Below, piece after piece: positions 51,033-59,730 of a stretch of 64,000 bases of DNA. The notes beneath the pieces are model-generated. The model was not told the origin of the DNA and did no database searches. It saw only the letters and a program-made list of their open reading frames with translations. Source of the DNA: DTU013 sp964512095. Lineage in GTDB: Bacteria > Bacillota > Clostridia > Acetivibrionales > DTU013. Both the position numbers and the translations under genes were made by a program. Each line of letters starts with the position of its first letter. The stretch's first letter is position 1. The stretch is from the NCBI GenBank assembly GCA_964512095.1, contig CAZEIH010000002.1:62001-126000 (forward strand). The letters are read 5' to 3'.

Positions 51033-51649
51033 ACCCTCCCCGGTGCTCTAAATGTATATACCCGTTGCTCTCCTTTTACCCTGAAAACAGCATAGGCGCC
51101 GTCGCACTGCGCCGTACATTCTGCCTTTCCTAGCTCACAGAGCCAATTAAAGTATAGATAAAGCAAAGTATCATCTAGATAATTGCTTTTCTCCTTTAGT
51201 TGTCCCATTAGATTGTTAAAGTACAGCTCCTGTGAATTCTCATAAAGAACAGGTGAGTCAAGCATTTTACCTATTACGGTAATGTGTTCCCCTAAAACAG
51301 TAGTAGTGATTAGTACCTCCGGAAAGCGGTAATCACCAAAGATATATTTCTTTATGGGAACTATTGATGATTTGTATAGCTCCATGACCTGGGGATATGA
51401 TTGACCTGTCTCATACAATGTCCTATCTGCAACATAACAGAATTTCGAATCCAACTCCAGTTTCAGGCACCTATAGTCGCTAGACGTGTATCTATCATAT
51501 TCATCCCGTGGATTAAGCAATGCTGTGAAGCATTTTCTGCTATTGCCCCCAATAACAGTTTCACGGCTAAACCACTGTGAAAGCTTTATCCCGCAATCAA
51601 CAGCATATCCAACCTTCTCACAAGGCATATAAAAATAGACATCTACCAA
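51029..51649 (-). CDS. Hypothetical protein translationally coupled to birA
   Basis: 206 residues, soluble, starting MVDVYFYMPCEKVGYAVDCG, with a pattern of Asp/Arg/Tyr-rich segments (NPRDEYDRYTSSDYRCLKLEL, FGDYRFPEVLITTTVLGEHI). I have no family name for it. TTG start with GGGTGAAGGG before it. The 4-base overlap with birA implies a shared transcript and perhaps a related role. Confidence 0.7.
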   Translation of the reverse strand: MVDVYFYMPCEKVGYAVDCGIKLSQWFSRETVIGGNSRKCFTALLNPRDEYDRYTSSDYRCLKLELDSKFCYVADRTLYETGQSYPQVMELYKSSIVPIKKYIFGDYRFPEVLITTTVLGEHITVIGKMLDSPVLYENSQELYFNNLMGQLKEKSNYLDDTLLYLYFNWLCELGKAECTAQCDGAYAVFRVKGEQRVYTFRAPGRV

Positions 51650-51715
51650 CCCTTCACCCCCAGTTCATCGCCACCCGAAGTAGCTGCTATACTGTCCATA
51701 TAAGTCTTGATTTTT

Positions 51716-52816
51716 TCACTCTTGAACTTTTCTAAATATCTCTTCTATGTCGGTAGCCTGAACAGCCCTTACATTAAACGAAGTGCTTCGCTGGCTAATT
51801 GTTATGGCTGCATATTGCTCTATCTCCTCATCTGTAAGGAAAGGCCCTTTTCCTATTAGCGATGCAATAAAGGTATCAAATTCATCTATATCGGTCAAGC
51901 TCAGCATAGTCAGAATATTATCTATTTTATCAGGCACATGGCTGTAATTGTATCTCAGATATTCGGCCATTAGATAGCCGTTAGCCTTCCCATGAGGGAT
52001 ACCCTTGAAGTATGTATAGTTGTAGCCTGCACCATGTACTATTGTAGTACCTGTTTGTGCGATAACCATACCTCCCAGCATTGATGCGTACAAAAGCACT
52101 CCACGGTCTTCACGGCTAACCTGCCCCTTTGCAAGACCCTCCATACATCTCCCGAAAAGTCCGATTCCTTTCTCTGCGAGAACATCACTTGCAGGTGCGC
52201 TTCTGTTGCTCAAATAACCTTCAACGCAGTGAGACAGAGCATCTATGGCAGTATTTACTGTCACCGACTGTGGCTGACTTTCTGTATAAAGGGGGTCGAG
52301 AAACGCCACTGCCGGAAACGTGTCAGGTGTTCCGAAGCTTCTCTTTGTTTGCAAATCAGCTCTTGTCAATATGGAGTAGGGTGTAACTTCGCTTCCGGTG
52401 CCAGCTGTAGTGGGAATTGCAACAATCGGTAAAGGCTTGTTGGCAAATTTGTTCTCGAACAGCTGCTCAGGCTCAATATCATTTACCGCAAGTACAGCCA
52501 CAGCCTTTGCAGCATCCAGTGGTGATCCGCCACCTATACCGATCACAAAGCATGTTCCATACTGTCTGGCGCTAACTCCTGCCTCCTTAACATTGTCGGT
52601 GGATGGATTGTTTTTAACCTTGTCATATATTACAAAGTCAATCCCAAGCCCATTTAGGATATCACATACATCCTTCAGTGCCCCACTGGCCAATGCTGAC
52701 CTGGCTCCTGTTATTATGAACGCTTTTTTGCCAAGGTCGGCCAGCTCGATTCCGTATTGCTTTACACAAGCTTCTCCAAAATAGACCTTAACAGGCATAT
52801 GAAATTTAAACTGCAT
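51716..52816 (-). CDS. Iron-containing alcohol dehydrogenase, second type
   Basis: 366 residues of the group III family: MPVKVYFGEACVKQYG, GIGGGSPLDAAKAVA, PTTAGTGSEVTPYSIL, metal ligands in NTAIDALSHCVEGYLS and VHGAGYNYTYFKGIPHG. This pattern fits the 1,3-propanediol/lactaldehyde-type subgroup rather than the butanol dehydrogenase group. The ATG at 52816 has GGAGG six bases upstream; an in-frame extension to 52840 is unsupported. It lies 67 bases upstream of the birA-linked hypothetical gene. Confidence 0.9.
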   Translation of the reverse strand: MQFKFHMPVKVYFGEACVKQYGIELADLGKKAFIITGARSALASGALKDVCDILNGLGIDFVIYDKVKNNPSTDNVKEAGVSARQYGTCFVIGIGGGSPLDAAKAVAVLAVNDIEPEQLFENKFANKPLPIVAIPTTAGTGSEVTPYSILTRADLQTKRSFGTPDTFPAVAFLDPLYTESQPQSVTVNTAIDALSHCVEGYLSNRSAPASDVLAEKGIGLFGRCMEGLAKGQVSREDRGVLLYASMLGGMVIAQTGTTIVHGAGYNYTYFKGIPHGKANGYLMAEYLRYNYSHVPDKIDNILTMLSLTDIDEFDTFIASLIGKGPFLTDEEIEQYAAITISQRSTSFNVRAVQATDIEEIFRKVQE

Positions 52817-52987
52817 ATTGAGCCTCCTAAACCCCGTCATCTAAAAACAAAATCAGTCTATAGACCTAAGGAATGTCTAACGCCTCACTCTATTATACTA
52901 CTTATTATCTGTTAGCAGATATTAATTATTTACCAATCCTTCACAGGCAAGATTTACAGCATAGGAAATGATACGGGAAATCATCTA

Positions 52988-53016
52988 TTGAATATCTTCC
53001 GAATATTACTTATAAT
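52988..53016 (+). promoter_or_regulatory. Sigma-A promoter of the zinc-ribbon gene
   Basis: TTGAAT, 17-bp spacer, perfect TATAAT; transcript start near 53023, about 50 bases before the start codon. Confidence 0.65.
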
Positions 53017-53073
53017 AGTTATGTAAATGTATACTTGGACTTATACGTTATTATGAATGGAGGTATTACAAAC

Positions 53074-53550
53074 ATGGCATTTTTCGAAAACCTTGGGAAG
53101 AAGATTGGTGAAACTGCACAGGCTGCCGCAAAGAAGTCAAGTGAAATAGTTGAAACCACTAAGCTCAATGCTAATATCAGCTCAGAAGAAGACAAAATAC
53201 ACAAGCTATATTCACTTATCGGAAAAACTGTTTATGAAAAATTCAAAGAAACAGGCAGCACTGAAGAATATTTACAGGAATCCTGTGAACAGATTGTAGC
53301 TCACGAACAAAATATAAGTGGGCTGAAAGAGAAAATAGCCGAAGTAAAGGGTATTAAATCATGCGTAGGCTGCGGTTCTGAAATGGAAAGAGCTCAGGTG
53401 TTCTGTTCAAAATGTGGTGCTAAGAATGAAGTTGTTCAAGCTCCTGTGGAAGATGTTGCAGCTGAAGAGCCTACAGCAACATGTCCCTCATGCAATTCAC
53501 CACTGGCAGCCGGTTCAGCATTCTGTACAAACTGTGGTTCAAAGCTTTAA
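53074..53550 (+). CDS. Helical protein with two C-terminal zinc ribbons
   Basis: 159 residues. The N-terminal 100 residues are helical (FFENLGKKIGETAQAAAKKS and KIHKLYSLIGKTVYEKF). Then come zinc ribbon 1 (CVGCGSEMERAQVFCSKCG) and zinc ribbon 2 (CPSCNSPLAAGSAFCTNCG). Such zinc-ribbon proteins are common in clostridia with no assigned role. GGAGG lies ten bases before the ATG at 53074. Single gene between its own promoter and a strong terminator. Confidence 0.85.
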   Translation: MAFFENLGKKIGETAQAAAKKSSEIVETTKLNANISSEEDKIHKLYSLIGKTVYEKFKETGSTEEYLQESCEQIVAHEQNISGLKEKIAEVKGIKSCVGCGSEMERAQVFCSKCGAKNEVVQAPVEDVAAEEPTATCPSCNSPLAAGSAFCTNCGSKL

Positions 53551-53571
53551 TGTTGGAGGAGTAAATATATT

Positions 53572-53599
53572 AATGGCGGGGTGTATACACCCCGCCATT
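53572..53599. terminator. Bidirectional terminator between the zinc-ribbon gene and cphA
   Basis: A perfect palindrome of AATGGCGGGGTG / CACCCCGCCATT around TATA, between convergent genes. Confidence 0.8.
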
Positions 53600-53612
53600 T
53601 TAATTGGATCGG

Positions 53613-56285
53613 CTAACCTACCGCAGAGTTTTCCAACTCAGTCTCCGTCTTCCGATCATGATTATTTCCCGAACCTTTTTCAGCTAATGCTCTACGACAC
53701 TTTTCAATCACATCTAGAGCAGCCTCAAATTCCTCATAAAACATAATAATCATTTCACCAGGCACAGCGTTCATAATGGCTACCTCCAGGGCCTTTTCCT
53801 CGTTATGAATAATAGCTGTCATAGCCTTGTCTATACCTGAACCTACCGCAGCACTATACAGCAGGTCAGCTACTTCCCCTACATTTCTGCCCCTGAGGTC
53901 CCTGTCCTCCTTAATATAAAGCTTAGAAAACCATCGTCCACAAAGCTTACCTACGTCACTAATGCTCTCATCTCTTCTATCTCCCGGCATACCGATTACG
54001 CCGGTATAGATTGAAGCATCAAACCTCTTTGCCATTTCAATAGCAGCGCTGTAACCGGCTATATTGTGACCATAATCAAGCATAACAGAGAATTCGCCCA
54101 TTTCAAAAATATTAAGTCTGCCTGGATTGTTTGAGGTATCAGGTTTAAATCCCGATATTCCTTCCCTTATCCTCACTGGGGAGATCCCCATAGCAAATAG
54201 CGACGAAACTGCAGCTAGGGTATTTTCTATGTTGCAGATAGCCTTTCCGCCATATGTCACAGGAATATCCTCTATGGCTCCAATAAGTATTTCATCATAC
54301 CCTGACGAAATATAAACTGCACCTGCTCTAACATACACTGCCTTGTTTCGATTCTTAATCGCTTTTTGAACCAACAGGTTGTCATAATTAGTAGCAAATA
54401 ATATAGACCCACAACTAATTCTCTTCAATATTGCAGGTGTCATTTTGTCGTCAGCATTCAGAACCACAGTTCCGTCAGGTTTGACTGCCTCTGCTACAAG
54501 GGACTTAACCTTTGTAAGATCATCAATTGTGTTTATTCCATCTATGCCTAGATGGTCATCGCTTATGTTGACAATCACCCCTACATCAGCAAGGTCATAG
54601 CCTAGGCCACACTTTATGATACCACCTCTTGCAGTTTCAAGAACAGCAGCTTCGACTCTTGTATCCTTCAATACCGTCGCAGCGCTTAACACACCCGTAT
54701 TGTCACCTTTTAGTATACATTCTCCTCCGATATAAATACCACTTGTACTAGTCATTCCTACAACAGTCCCCTCCAGGCCTAGGGTATGTGCTATCATTCT
54801 TGTGACTGTAGTTTTTCCGTTTGTACCGGTAACTGATACAATAGGAATGCTTGAGGGCTGACCCTGAGGGTACATACAATCAAGTATGTTACCTGCAACA
54901 TTTCTTGATATGCCCTCGGTGGGGTATATGTGCATTCTCAGCCCCGGCGCCGCATTAACTTCAATAACTGCACCATTATCTTCTTCCAATGGCTTTGAAA
55001 TATCTCTACAGGTTATGTCTACACCTGCAATATCAAGCTCCATCAATTTTGCAGCCTTTATCGCCATCTCCGCATTGTGCGGATGAACCACGTCTGTACA
55101 ATCACTTGCAGTACCACCAGTGCTTAGATTTCCATTGAAACGCAGTATAACCTTTTTATTAGGGGCAGGTATGCTATCTTCATTATATCCGCTTTTAGCC
55201 AACACCTGCCTTGACATATCGTCAATCCTTATTATGGTCAGGGGCTTTTCGTGGTCAGCACCTCTTAAGGGATTGCGATTCTCAATGTCCACCAGCTGTC
55301 TGATGGTATTGATACCGTTGCCTATCACAAATGGCGCTTTCCGCTCTGCCGCAGCCACCACTTTCCCACCTACAACAAGGAGTCTGTAATCATTTCCCGG
55401 AATATGCTTTTCCACAAGTACAGCCTGACTGTATCTAGTAGCTGTCTCAAATGCTTCTGCCAGCTCCTTCTTACTAGAAATGTTAGTAAATACCCCCTTA
55501 CCTTGATTTGCGTCAAAGGGCTTTACTACAACAGGCCAACCAATAGTTGCAGCAGCCACCATGACTGATCTGAGGGTATAGGCTATATCTCCCCTTGGCA
55601 CAGTTATTCCGGCCTCGAATAGTATCTGCTTTGTCAGATGCTTGTTGCATGCTATATCTACTGCCACACAGCCACACCTGTCCGTCAAGGATGCTTCAAT
55701 ATACCTTGTGTATTTTCCATTCCCCAACCGTAGTACACTGGAATGCTCTAGGCAGGCTACAGGAATTTTCCTCCTACGGGCTTCTTCGAAAATCGATCCC
55801 GTACTGGTTCCCAGATCTGATTCAGCAGCAATCTGCCTCAGATGATCAGAAATGACATCTATATCTGGCATTTCACCAGCTATGAGCATGTTTATGATTT
55901 CTACAGATACCAGCAGACACTCAATTGCCAGCTTCTCATTTTTATACTCGAAGGCCAAATAGTAAACTGAAGGCTTGTCGGTGGCTCTGCTTTTTCCATA
56001 GTTAAGCTCATACCCCATGATGCTTTGCAGTTCGAGAACCATATGCTCTGTTACATGTGTAAGATATGTTCCCTCCTCAAGTCTTTCAACAAATCCTCCT
56101 TCATAGCCTCTGGAACAAACATGGCTTTTTAAACCAGGCAGAATTCTTAATAGCTGTTCATTGAATCCATCTATTTGCTTTGTCGCTGTATCATACAAAT
56201 TTCCCAAATCTACTACAGCCTTGATAACAGGTTTATGACTATGAATATTCCTGCCTTTATAAGGCTGTATACTTATAATATCCAC
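53613..56285 (-). CDS. cphA: Cyanophycin synthetase
   Basis: 890 residues, full length. It polymerises L-aspartate and L-arginine into multi-L-arginyl-poly-L-aspartate using ATP. The N-terminal domain (GRNIHSHKPVIKAVVDLG, with YEGGFVERLEEGTYLTHVTEH) is followed by an ATP-grasp domain (WPVVVKPFDANQGKGVFTNI, VEKHIPGNDYRLLVV, VIEVNAAPGLRMH) and a Mur-ligase-like domain (VSVTGTNGKTTVTRMIAHTL, LETARGGIIKCGLG, VMLDYGHNIAGYSAA). GTG start with AGGAGG eight bases upstream. It lies 65 bases downstream of cphB, within a cluster that both makes and degrades the polymer. Confidence 0.96.
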   Translation of the reverse strand: MDIISIQPYKGRNIHSHKPVIKAVVDLGNLYDTATKQIDGFNEQLLRILPGLKSHVCSRGYEGGFVERLEEGTYLTHVTEHMVLELQSIMGYELNYGKSRATDKPSVYYLAFEYKNEKLAIECLLVSVEIINMLIAGEMPDIDVISDHLRQIAAESDLGTSTGSIFEEARRRKIPVACLEHSSVLRLGNGKYTRYIEASLTDRCGCVAVDIACNKHLTKQILFEAGITVPRGDIAYTLRSVMVAAATIGWPVVVKPFDANQGKGVFTNISSKKELAEAFETATRYSQAVLVEKHIPGNDYRLLVVGGKVVAAAERKAPFVIGNGINTIRQLVDIENRNPLRGADHEKPLTIIRIDDMSRQVLAKSGYNEDSIPAPNKKVILRFNGNLSTGGTASDCTDVVHPHNAEMAIKAAKLMELDIAGVDITCRDISKPLEEDNGAVIEVNAAPGLRMHIYPTEGISRNVAGNILDCMYPQGQPSSIPIVSVTGTNGKTTVTRMIAHTLGLEGTVVGMTSTSGIYIGGECILKGDNTGVLSAATVLKDTRVEAAVLETARGGIIKCGLGYDLADVGVIVNISDDHLGIDGINTIDDLTKVKSLVAEAVKPDGTVVLNADDKMTPAILKRISCGSILFATNYDNLLVQKAIKNRNKAVYVRAGAVYISSGYDEILIGAIEDIPVTYGGKAICNIENTLAAVSSLFAMGISPVRIREGISGFKPDTSNNPGRLNIFEMGEFSVMLDYGHNIAGYSAAIEMAKRFDASIYTGVIGMPGDRRDESISDVGKLCGRWFSKLYIKEDRDLRGRNVGEVADLLYSAAVGSGIDKAMTAIIHNEEKALEVAIMNAVPGEMIIMFYEEFEAALDVIEKCRRALAEKGSGNNHDRKTETELENSAVG

Positions 56286-56350
56286 AAATTTTTCCTCCTA
56301 TTTTATCAAAGACGAAAATCTCTCAGCCCTCAGAATCTCAGAGGCCTTCC

Positions 56351-57193
56351 TCAACCGACAGAACCATTCTGTCTGTCAAGAAGCGACATCTTGTCCTTTA
56401 CCCGTAGCACACTCCTGTCTGTCAGGTCATAACCATAGCCCGCAGGGAGCACATGTAATACAATATTGGCAATGGCAAGATTTTCGTCAGGCATTAGTTC
56501 AGAAACATTAGAGCTCTTGATAGTCCTTCCGTCTACAACAGTAACCGAATTGCTTCCAATTACCTCAAAATGGTCGTCGGGAAACACCCTAATTGCGGTA
56601 TCCTCATCAATCCCGATGCCAAGAATCGAAGGATTCTCTGCAACACCGCACAGCAGCCTGCCTATTCTGCCTCTTTGATGAAAATGCTGATCAATGAGTG
56701 CCCTTTCCAAAAGTCCCAATCCCGGAGCCATCTTAAGGGTGCACTTCCTTGCGGGATCATTATTATTTCCATCTACAATCATCGTTCTGCTCATAGCGGA
56801 AGCTCCCGCACTGGTTCCTGCAATGATTGCACCGGATTTATAAGCATTGTGCAGTGCTTCATATACCCTGGTACCGCCCAAGATACTTGTTATTCTGAGT
56901 TGATCTCCTCCAGTGAAAAAAACGCCTGACGAACTAGCTATGAGCCTTGCATTCACCTCTTGATCTGCATCATCACGGGAGTTAATGTTTAAAAAGCTCG
57001 TTTCCCGGGCTCCCATATCCACAAAAAGCGCTTTATACTGATTTCCTGCCTCAACAGGATTTTCTGTTGCAGTGGTGATTATTGTAACTTTTGCTCCAGA
57101 TGCGCCAGCCAGGTCTACAAATGACTTCAGAATAAGACATTCTCCTGCCTTATCTTCAGCCCCGCCTATTATAATTAAATTACCTAAATTCAT
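56351..57193 (-). CDS. cphB: Cyanophycinase
   Basis: Serine-type exopeptidase of the S51 family that cuts cyanophycin into beta-Asp-Arg dipeptides. About 280 residues: LIIIGGAEDKAGECLIL, FFTGGDQLRITS and the nucleophile elbow IIAGTSAGASAMSRTMI. GLGIDEDTAIRV lies further on. The start at 57193 follows GGTGAGC; a frame extending to 57229 has no better site. No signal peptide, so it is the intracellular type. Confidence 0.95.
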   Translation of the reverse strand: MNLGNLIIIGGAEDKAGECLILKSFVDLAGASGAKVTIITTATENPVEAGNQYKALFVDMGARETSFLNINSRDDADQEVNARLIASSSGVFFTGGDQLRITSILGGTRVYEALHNAYKSGAIIAGTSAGASAMSRTMIVDGNNNDPARKCTLKMAPGLGLLERALIDQHFHQRGRIGRLLCGVAENPSILGIGIDEDTAIRVFPDDHFEVIGSNSVTVVDGRTIKSSNVSELMPDENLAIANIVLHVLPAGYGYDLTDRSVLRVKDKMSLLDRQNGSVG

Positions 57194-57281
57194 TCTGCTC
57201 ACCGTCTTCCCCGTGTTCACACGGAACATCCTAAAGCGTCCCAGGCGCCCATTATTTCAATGCATCAGACGGGCGCAAATA

Positions 57282-57557
57282 CTAAACGCCCATGGCATTT
57301 TTCAGATAATCATAGATTGTATTGTTAAACATCAGACCAATTGCCATCAGCATAATACTTGCAGCAACTAAGGGCATACCCGCCCTGCTTCCACCTTTAC
57401 TAATTCGTATGCCCAGAATTATTGCCACCAAGCCAAAGATAAATGGGTATTTCACTAATGAAGCTACCGCTGCCAACCATCCCCCTACGCAACACAGTAT
57501 GATGCCTACACTCGAAAAGGTTCTGCGTAATTCACAGCTTTGGTCCACTTTGTCCAT
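57282..57557 (-). CDS. Small membrane protein within the cyanophycin cluster
   Basis: 91 residues with three hydrophobic segments (VGIILCCVGGWLAAVASLV, PFIFGLVAIILGIRI, PLVAASIMLMAIGLMF). It loosely resembles small DUF4190-like membrane proteins. Its function is unknown. GAGGTGATTGA lies before the ATG. It is embedded between iadA and cphB, so it is probably co-transcribed; a link to cyanophycin granules is only suggested by position. Confidence 0.7.
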   Translation of the reverse strand: MDKVDQSCELRRTFSSVGIILCCVGGWLAAVASLVKYPFIFGLVAIILGIRISKGGSRAGMPLVAASIMLMAIGLMFNNTIYDYLKNAMGV

Positions 57558-57629
57558 TCAATCACCTCAGTATTTATTCTTTTAAAGTAAAGTATCGTAT
57601 ATGCATACCAATGTGTGTAAATTTGTGTG

Positions 57630-58763
57630 CTAATTAACAGCAAGCCTGTTTTTATAATCAAGGAGTACATTCCCTTTTGATATTAAAATTTCCGGCATAA
57701 AGGAAGCCTTACCCACCAATAAAATATCTGCATCGCTTCCGGCTGCTATTCTGCCCTTTGCAGGATAGAGCTTCAGCACCTGGGCGACATTTTGCGTTAC
57801 TGTTCTTAATATCTGAGGCAAGGGCAGGCCATAATCCTTGACAGATGACATAAAATCGTTATATAAATCCATTACACTCCCGATCTCAGTATGGGACTCT
57901 CCGGCACCGCTGCCATTCCCGTCAGAGGATACTGTAACATTCTCAAGGCCTGTTCCTGTATTTAGTAGCCTTTTCAAGCAATCCGGTACACCAACACCTA
58001 CATCAGTATTTTCTCCGGCAGTCAGGTCAATAATTCCTCCATTGTTGTGATATAGTATAGCCTGCTCCAATAGCACCTTACTCCTATTCATGTGGGTTGG
58101 AACAAACATTGAAACTGGAAAATCCGTGGCTTCCAGCAGCTCCAAAAGTGGCTTCAGACCTGACTTACCATCCCCCACATGCAAGTGAACAATACCAGCC
58201 TTCCCACCTAGCATTCCACCGGTAATAGCCTCATGAGCCAGCTTTGCAAGCTCATCGCAGGTAGGATATGAGGATCTGAAATCTGAAATAGCTATTTCCC
58301 CTGCCCCGATGACTTTGTCGATTATAGCGATATCAGTCAAAACCCTTCCTGTAATCGTAACTGGCGGTACCCCATAGTTCCCTGTGTACGTATAAGCAGT
58401 CAGTCCCTCCGCATCAAGTGAGCGTGCTTTCATTAGCAGTCCTTCCATGCTTTTTCCAACTCCATCATCACCTAGTACACCCACCACTGTTGTTATTCCC
58501 GCCCTAATTAGCTCCGATGCAGCTAAAGGCCCTATAATGCTTTTAGGCCCCCGCTCACCGCCACCACCGGTAATATGTACATGTTGGTCAATAAGCCCCG
58601 GAAACGCCATCATATCGCCACAGTCCACGGCTTGTATCTGTAGAGCCTTTACCCCTTCAATCCTTTGAGCTATCTGAGCTATTTTATCAAATGCTATGAG
58701 AATGTCTTGCTTCCCAATATATTCAGGTGTGTATATTTCAGTATTCTTTAACAGCTTGAACAT
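57630..58763 (-). CDS. iadA: Isoaspartyl dipeptidase
   Basis: 377 residues. It hydrolyses beta-aspartyl dipeptides, here most likely the beta-Asp-Arg released by cyanophycinase, to Asp and Arg. Metal-site motifs: PGLIDQHVHITGGGGERG (HxH), AISDFRSSYPT, VHLHVGDGKSGL, PTHMNRS and the catalytic SSDGNGSGAGE Asp. It aligns along its length with E. coli IadA. It is the first gene of the cyanophycin cluster and diverges from a LexA-like regulator. Confidence 0.95.
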   Translation of the reverse strand: MFKLLKNTEIYTPEYIGKQDILIAFDKIAQIAQRIEGVKALQIQAVDCGDMMAFPGLIDQHVHITGGGGERGPKSIIGPLAASELIRAGITTVVGVLGDDGVGKSMEGLLMKARSLDAEGLTAYTYTGNYGVPPVTITGRVLTDIAIIDKVIGAGEIAISDFRSSYPTCDELAKLAHEAITGGMLGGKAGIVHLHVGDGKSGLKPLLELLEATDFPVSMFVPTHMNRSKVLLEQAILYHNNGGIIDLTAGENTDVGVGVPDCLKRLLNTGTGLENVTVSSDGNGSGAGESHTEIGSVMDLYNDFMSSVKDYGLPLPQILRTVTQNVAQVLKLYPAKGRIAAGSDADILLVGKASFMPEILISKGNVLLDYKNRLAVN

Positions 58764-58875
58764 TCGTATGTCTCTCCCCAGTCTATTCCTTTACCTAGCA
58801 TATTCTTCTTGTTTCAGAACTTTAGCTACTACAATATAATATTTTTCACCGTTATAACCGTTGATATTCATTTAC

Positions 58876-58889
58876 ATTTTTCGACATAT
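58876..58889 (-). promoter_or_regulatory. Spo0A-like box upstream of iadA
   Basis: On the minus strand the sequence is ATGTCGAAAAATG, containing the core TGTCGAA (58886-58880) and the A-rich extension typical of strong Spo0A boxes. It lies about 115 bases upstream of the iadA start codon in the divergent region. Confidence 0.4.
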
Positions 58890-58974
58890 AAATTACAAAT
58901 ACATTAAATTTTTTATATTTTCATAATGTTAAGAGATTATGATATATTTATTAACAATACTGGCATTATTTGAT

Positions 58975-59003
58975 TTGATAAACTAATTTACATCTGTTAA
59001 AAT
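58975..59003 (+). promoter_or_regulatory. Sigma-A promoter of the LexA-like gene
   Basis: TTGATA, 17-bp spacer, TAAAAT. It predicts a start near 59010. Confidence 0.6.
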
Positions 59004-59004
59004 G

Positions 59005-59033
59005 TTTTGTATTATGTAAAGTAAAATACAAAA
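59005..59033 (+). promoter_or_regulatory. Candidate autoregulatory operator of the LexA-like gene
   Basis: A perfect 9-bp inverted repeat, TTTTGTATT ... AATACAAAA, with 11-bp spacing (20 bp between half-site centres, two helical turns). It overlaps the predicted transcript start and ends two bases before the start-codon region. Confidence 0.5.
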
Positions 59034-59038
59034 GGGTG

Positions 59039-59680
59039 ATGAAATTGGTATCTAATTATAGCAGTTTAACCGCTAAGCAAAAAAAGGTTTATGCGGTTAT
59101 CGAAAACTATCTTGCTGTCAATGGTATTCCTCCGACAGTCCGCGAAATTGGTGAATTAGTTGGTGAAAAAACTCCTGGAGCAGTTCAGGGAATACTTAAC
59201 AGGCTTGAGCAAAAAGGCGTCATAAAAAGGCAACTGGGTGCCGCAAGATCTATTCAACTAGTCTCAGAAAATGATCAAATGTATAGTAAGCCGGTGTTTA
59301 TTCCGAAAATAAAAAGAATCACAAAGAGAAACCTGGATAATCTCACAAGTATTTATAATATTGAGAGATATATACCTTTTGCTCCGGAGGTGCTTACAGA
59401 AAATACCAACATTTTTCTGTATGAAGCCCCCAATGATGGACTTGAAGAAAGCGGATTTACATCAGACGCTACAATTCTGGTCAATCAATCAGCAGAGCCT
59501 ATCGAAGGTGATATAGTCTTGGTATTTTTCGAAACACGGGCAATTTTGAGAAGGTATTATGGCAAAGAGGACGGTATGCTTGTTCTCAAGGCAGATTCAA
59601 GTATTGTTGATAAAGAAAATTTCCAGCCTGATGAAATTATAGTAATCGGTAAGGTCGAAGGCAGATATACGAGATTCTAA
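59039..59680 (+). CDS. LexA-like repressor lacking the self-cleavage residues
   Basis: 213 residues. The N-terminal winged helix is clearly LexA-type (GIPPTVREIGELVGEKTPGAV, then LNRLEQKGVIKR). The C-terminal domain aligns with the LexA S24 peptidase fold (EGDIVLVFFETRAILRRYY, IIVIGKVEGR). The catalytic Ser of the GDSM motif is Gly (NDGL, near 133-136), the catalytic Lys is Arg (ILRRYY, near 172), and no Ala-Gly cleavage site is visible. So it should not self-cleave in the SOS response. ATG, GTG or TTG starts within nine bases are possible. It diverges from the cyanophycin cluster, a plausible target. Confidence 0.8.
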   Translation: MKLVSNYSSLTAKQKKVYAVIENYLAVNGIPPTVREIGELVGEKTPGAVQGILNRLEQKGVIKRQLGAARSIQLVSENDQMYSKPVFIPKIKRITKRNLDNLTSIYNIERYIPFAPEVLTENTNIFLYEAPNDGLEESGFTSDATILVNQSAEPIEGDIVLVFFETRAILRRYYGKEDGMLVLKADSSIVDKENFQPDEIIVIGKVEGRYTRF

Positions 59681-59686
59681 AAAACC

Positions 59687-59724
59687 AAAAAAGGTCCGGC
59701 TCATTGAGTCGGACCTTTTCTTTA
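59687..59724. terminator. Bidirectional terminator between the LexA-like gene and oppA
   Basis: AAAAGGTCCGGCTC / GAGTCGGACCTTTT stem with A- and T-runs on both sides. Confidence 0.8.
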
Positions 59725-59730
59725 TCATTT

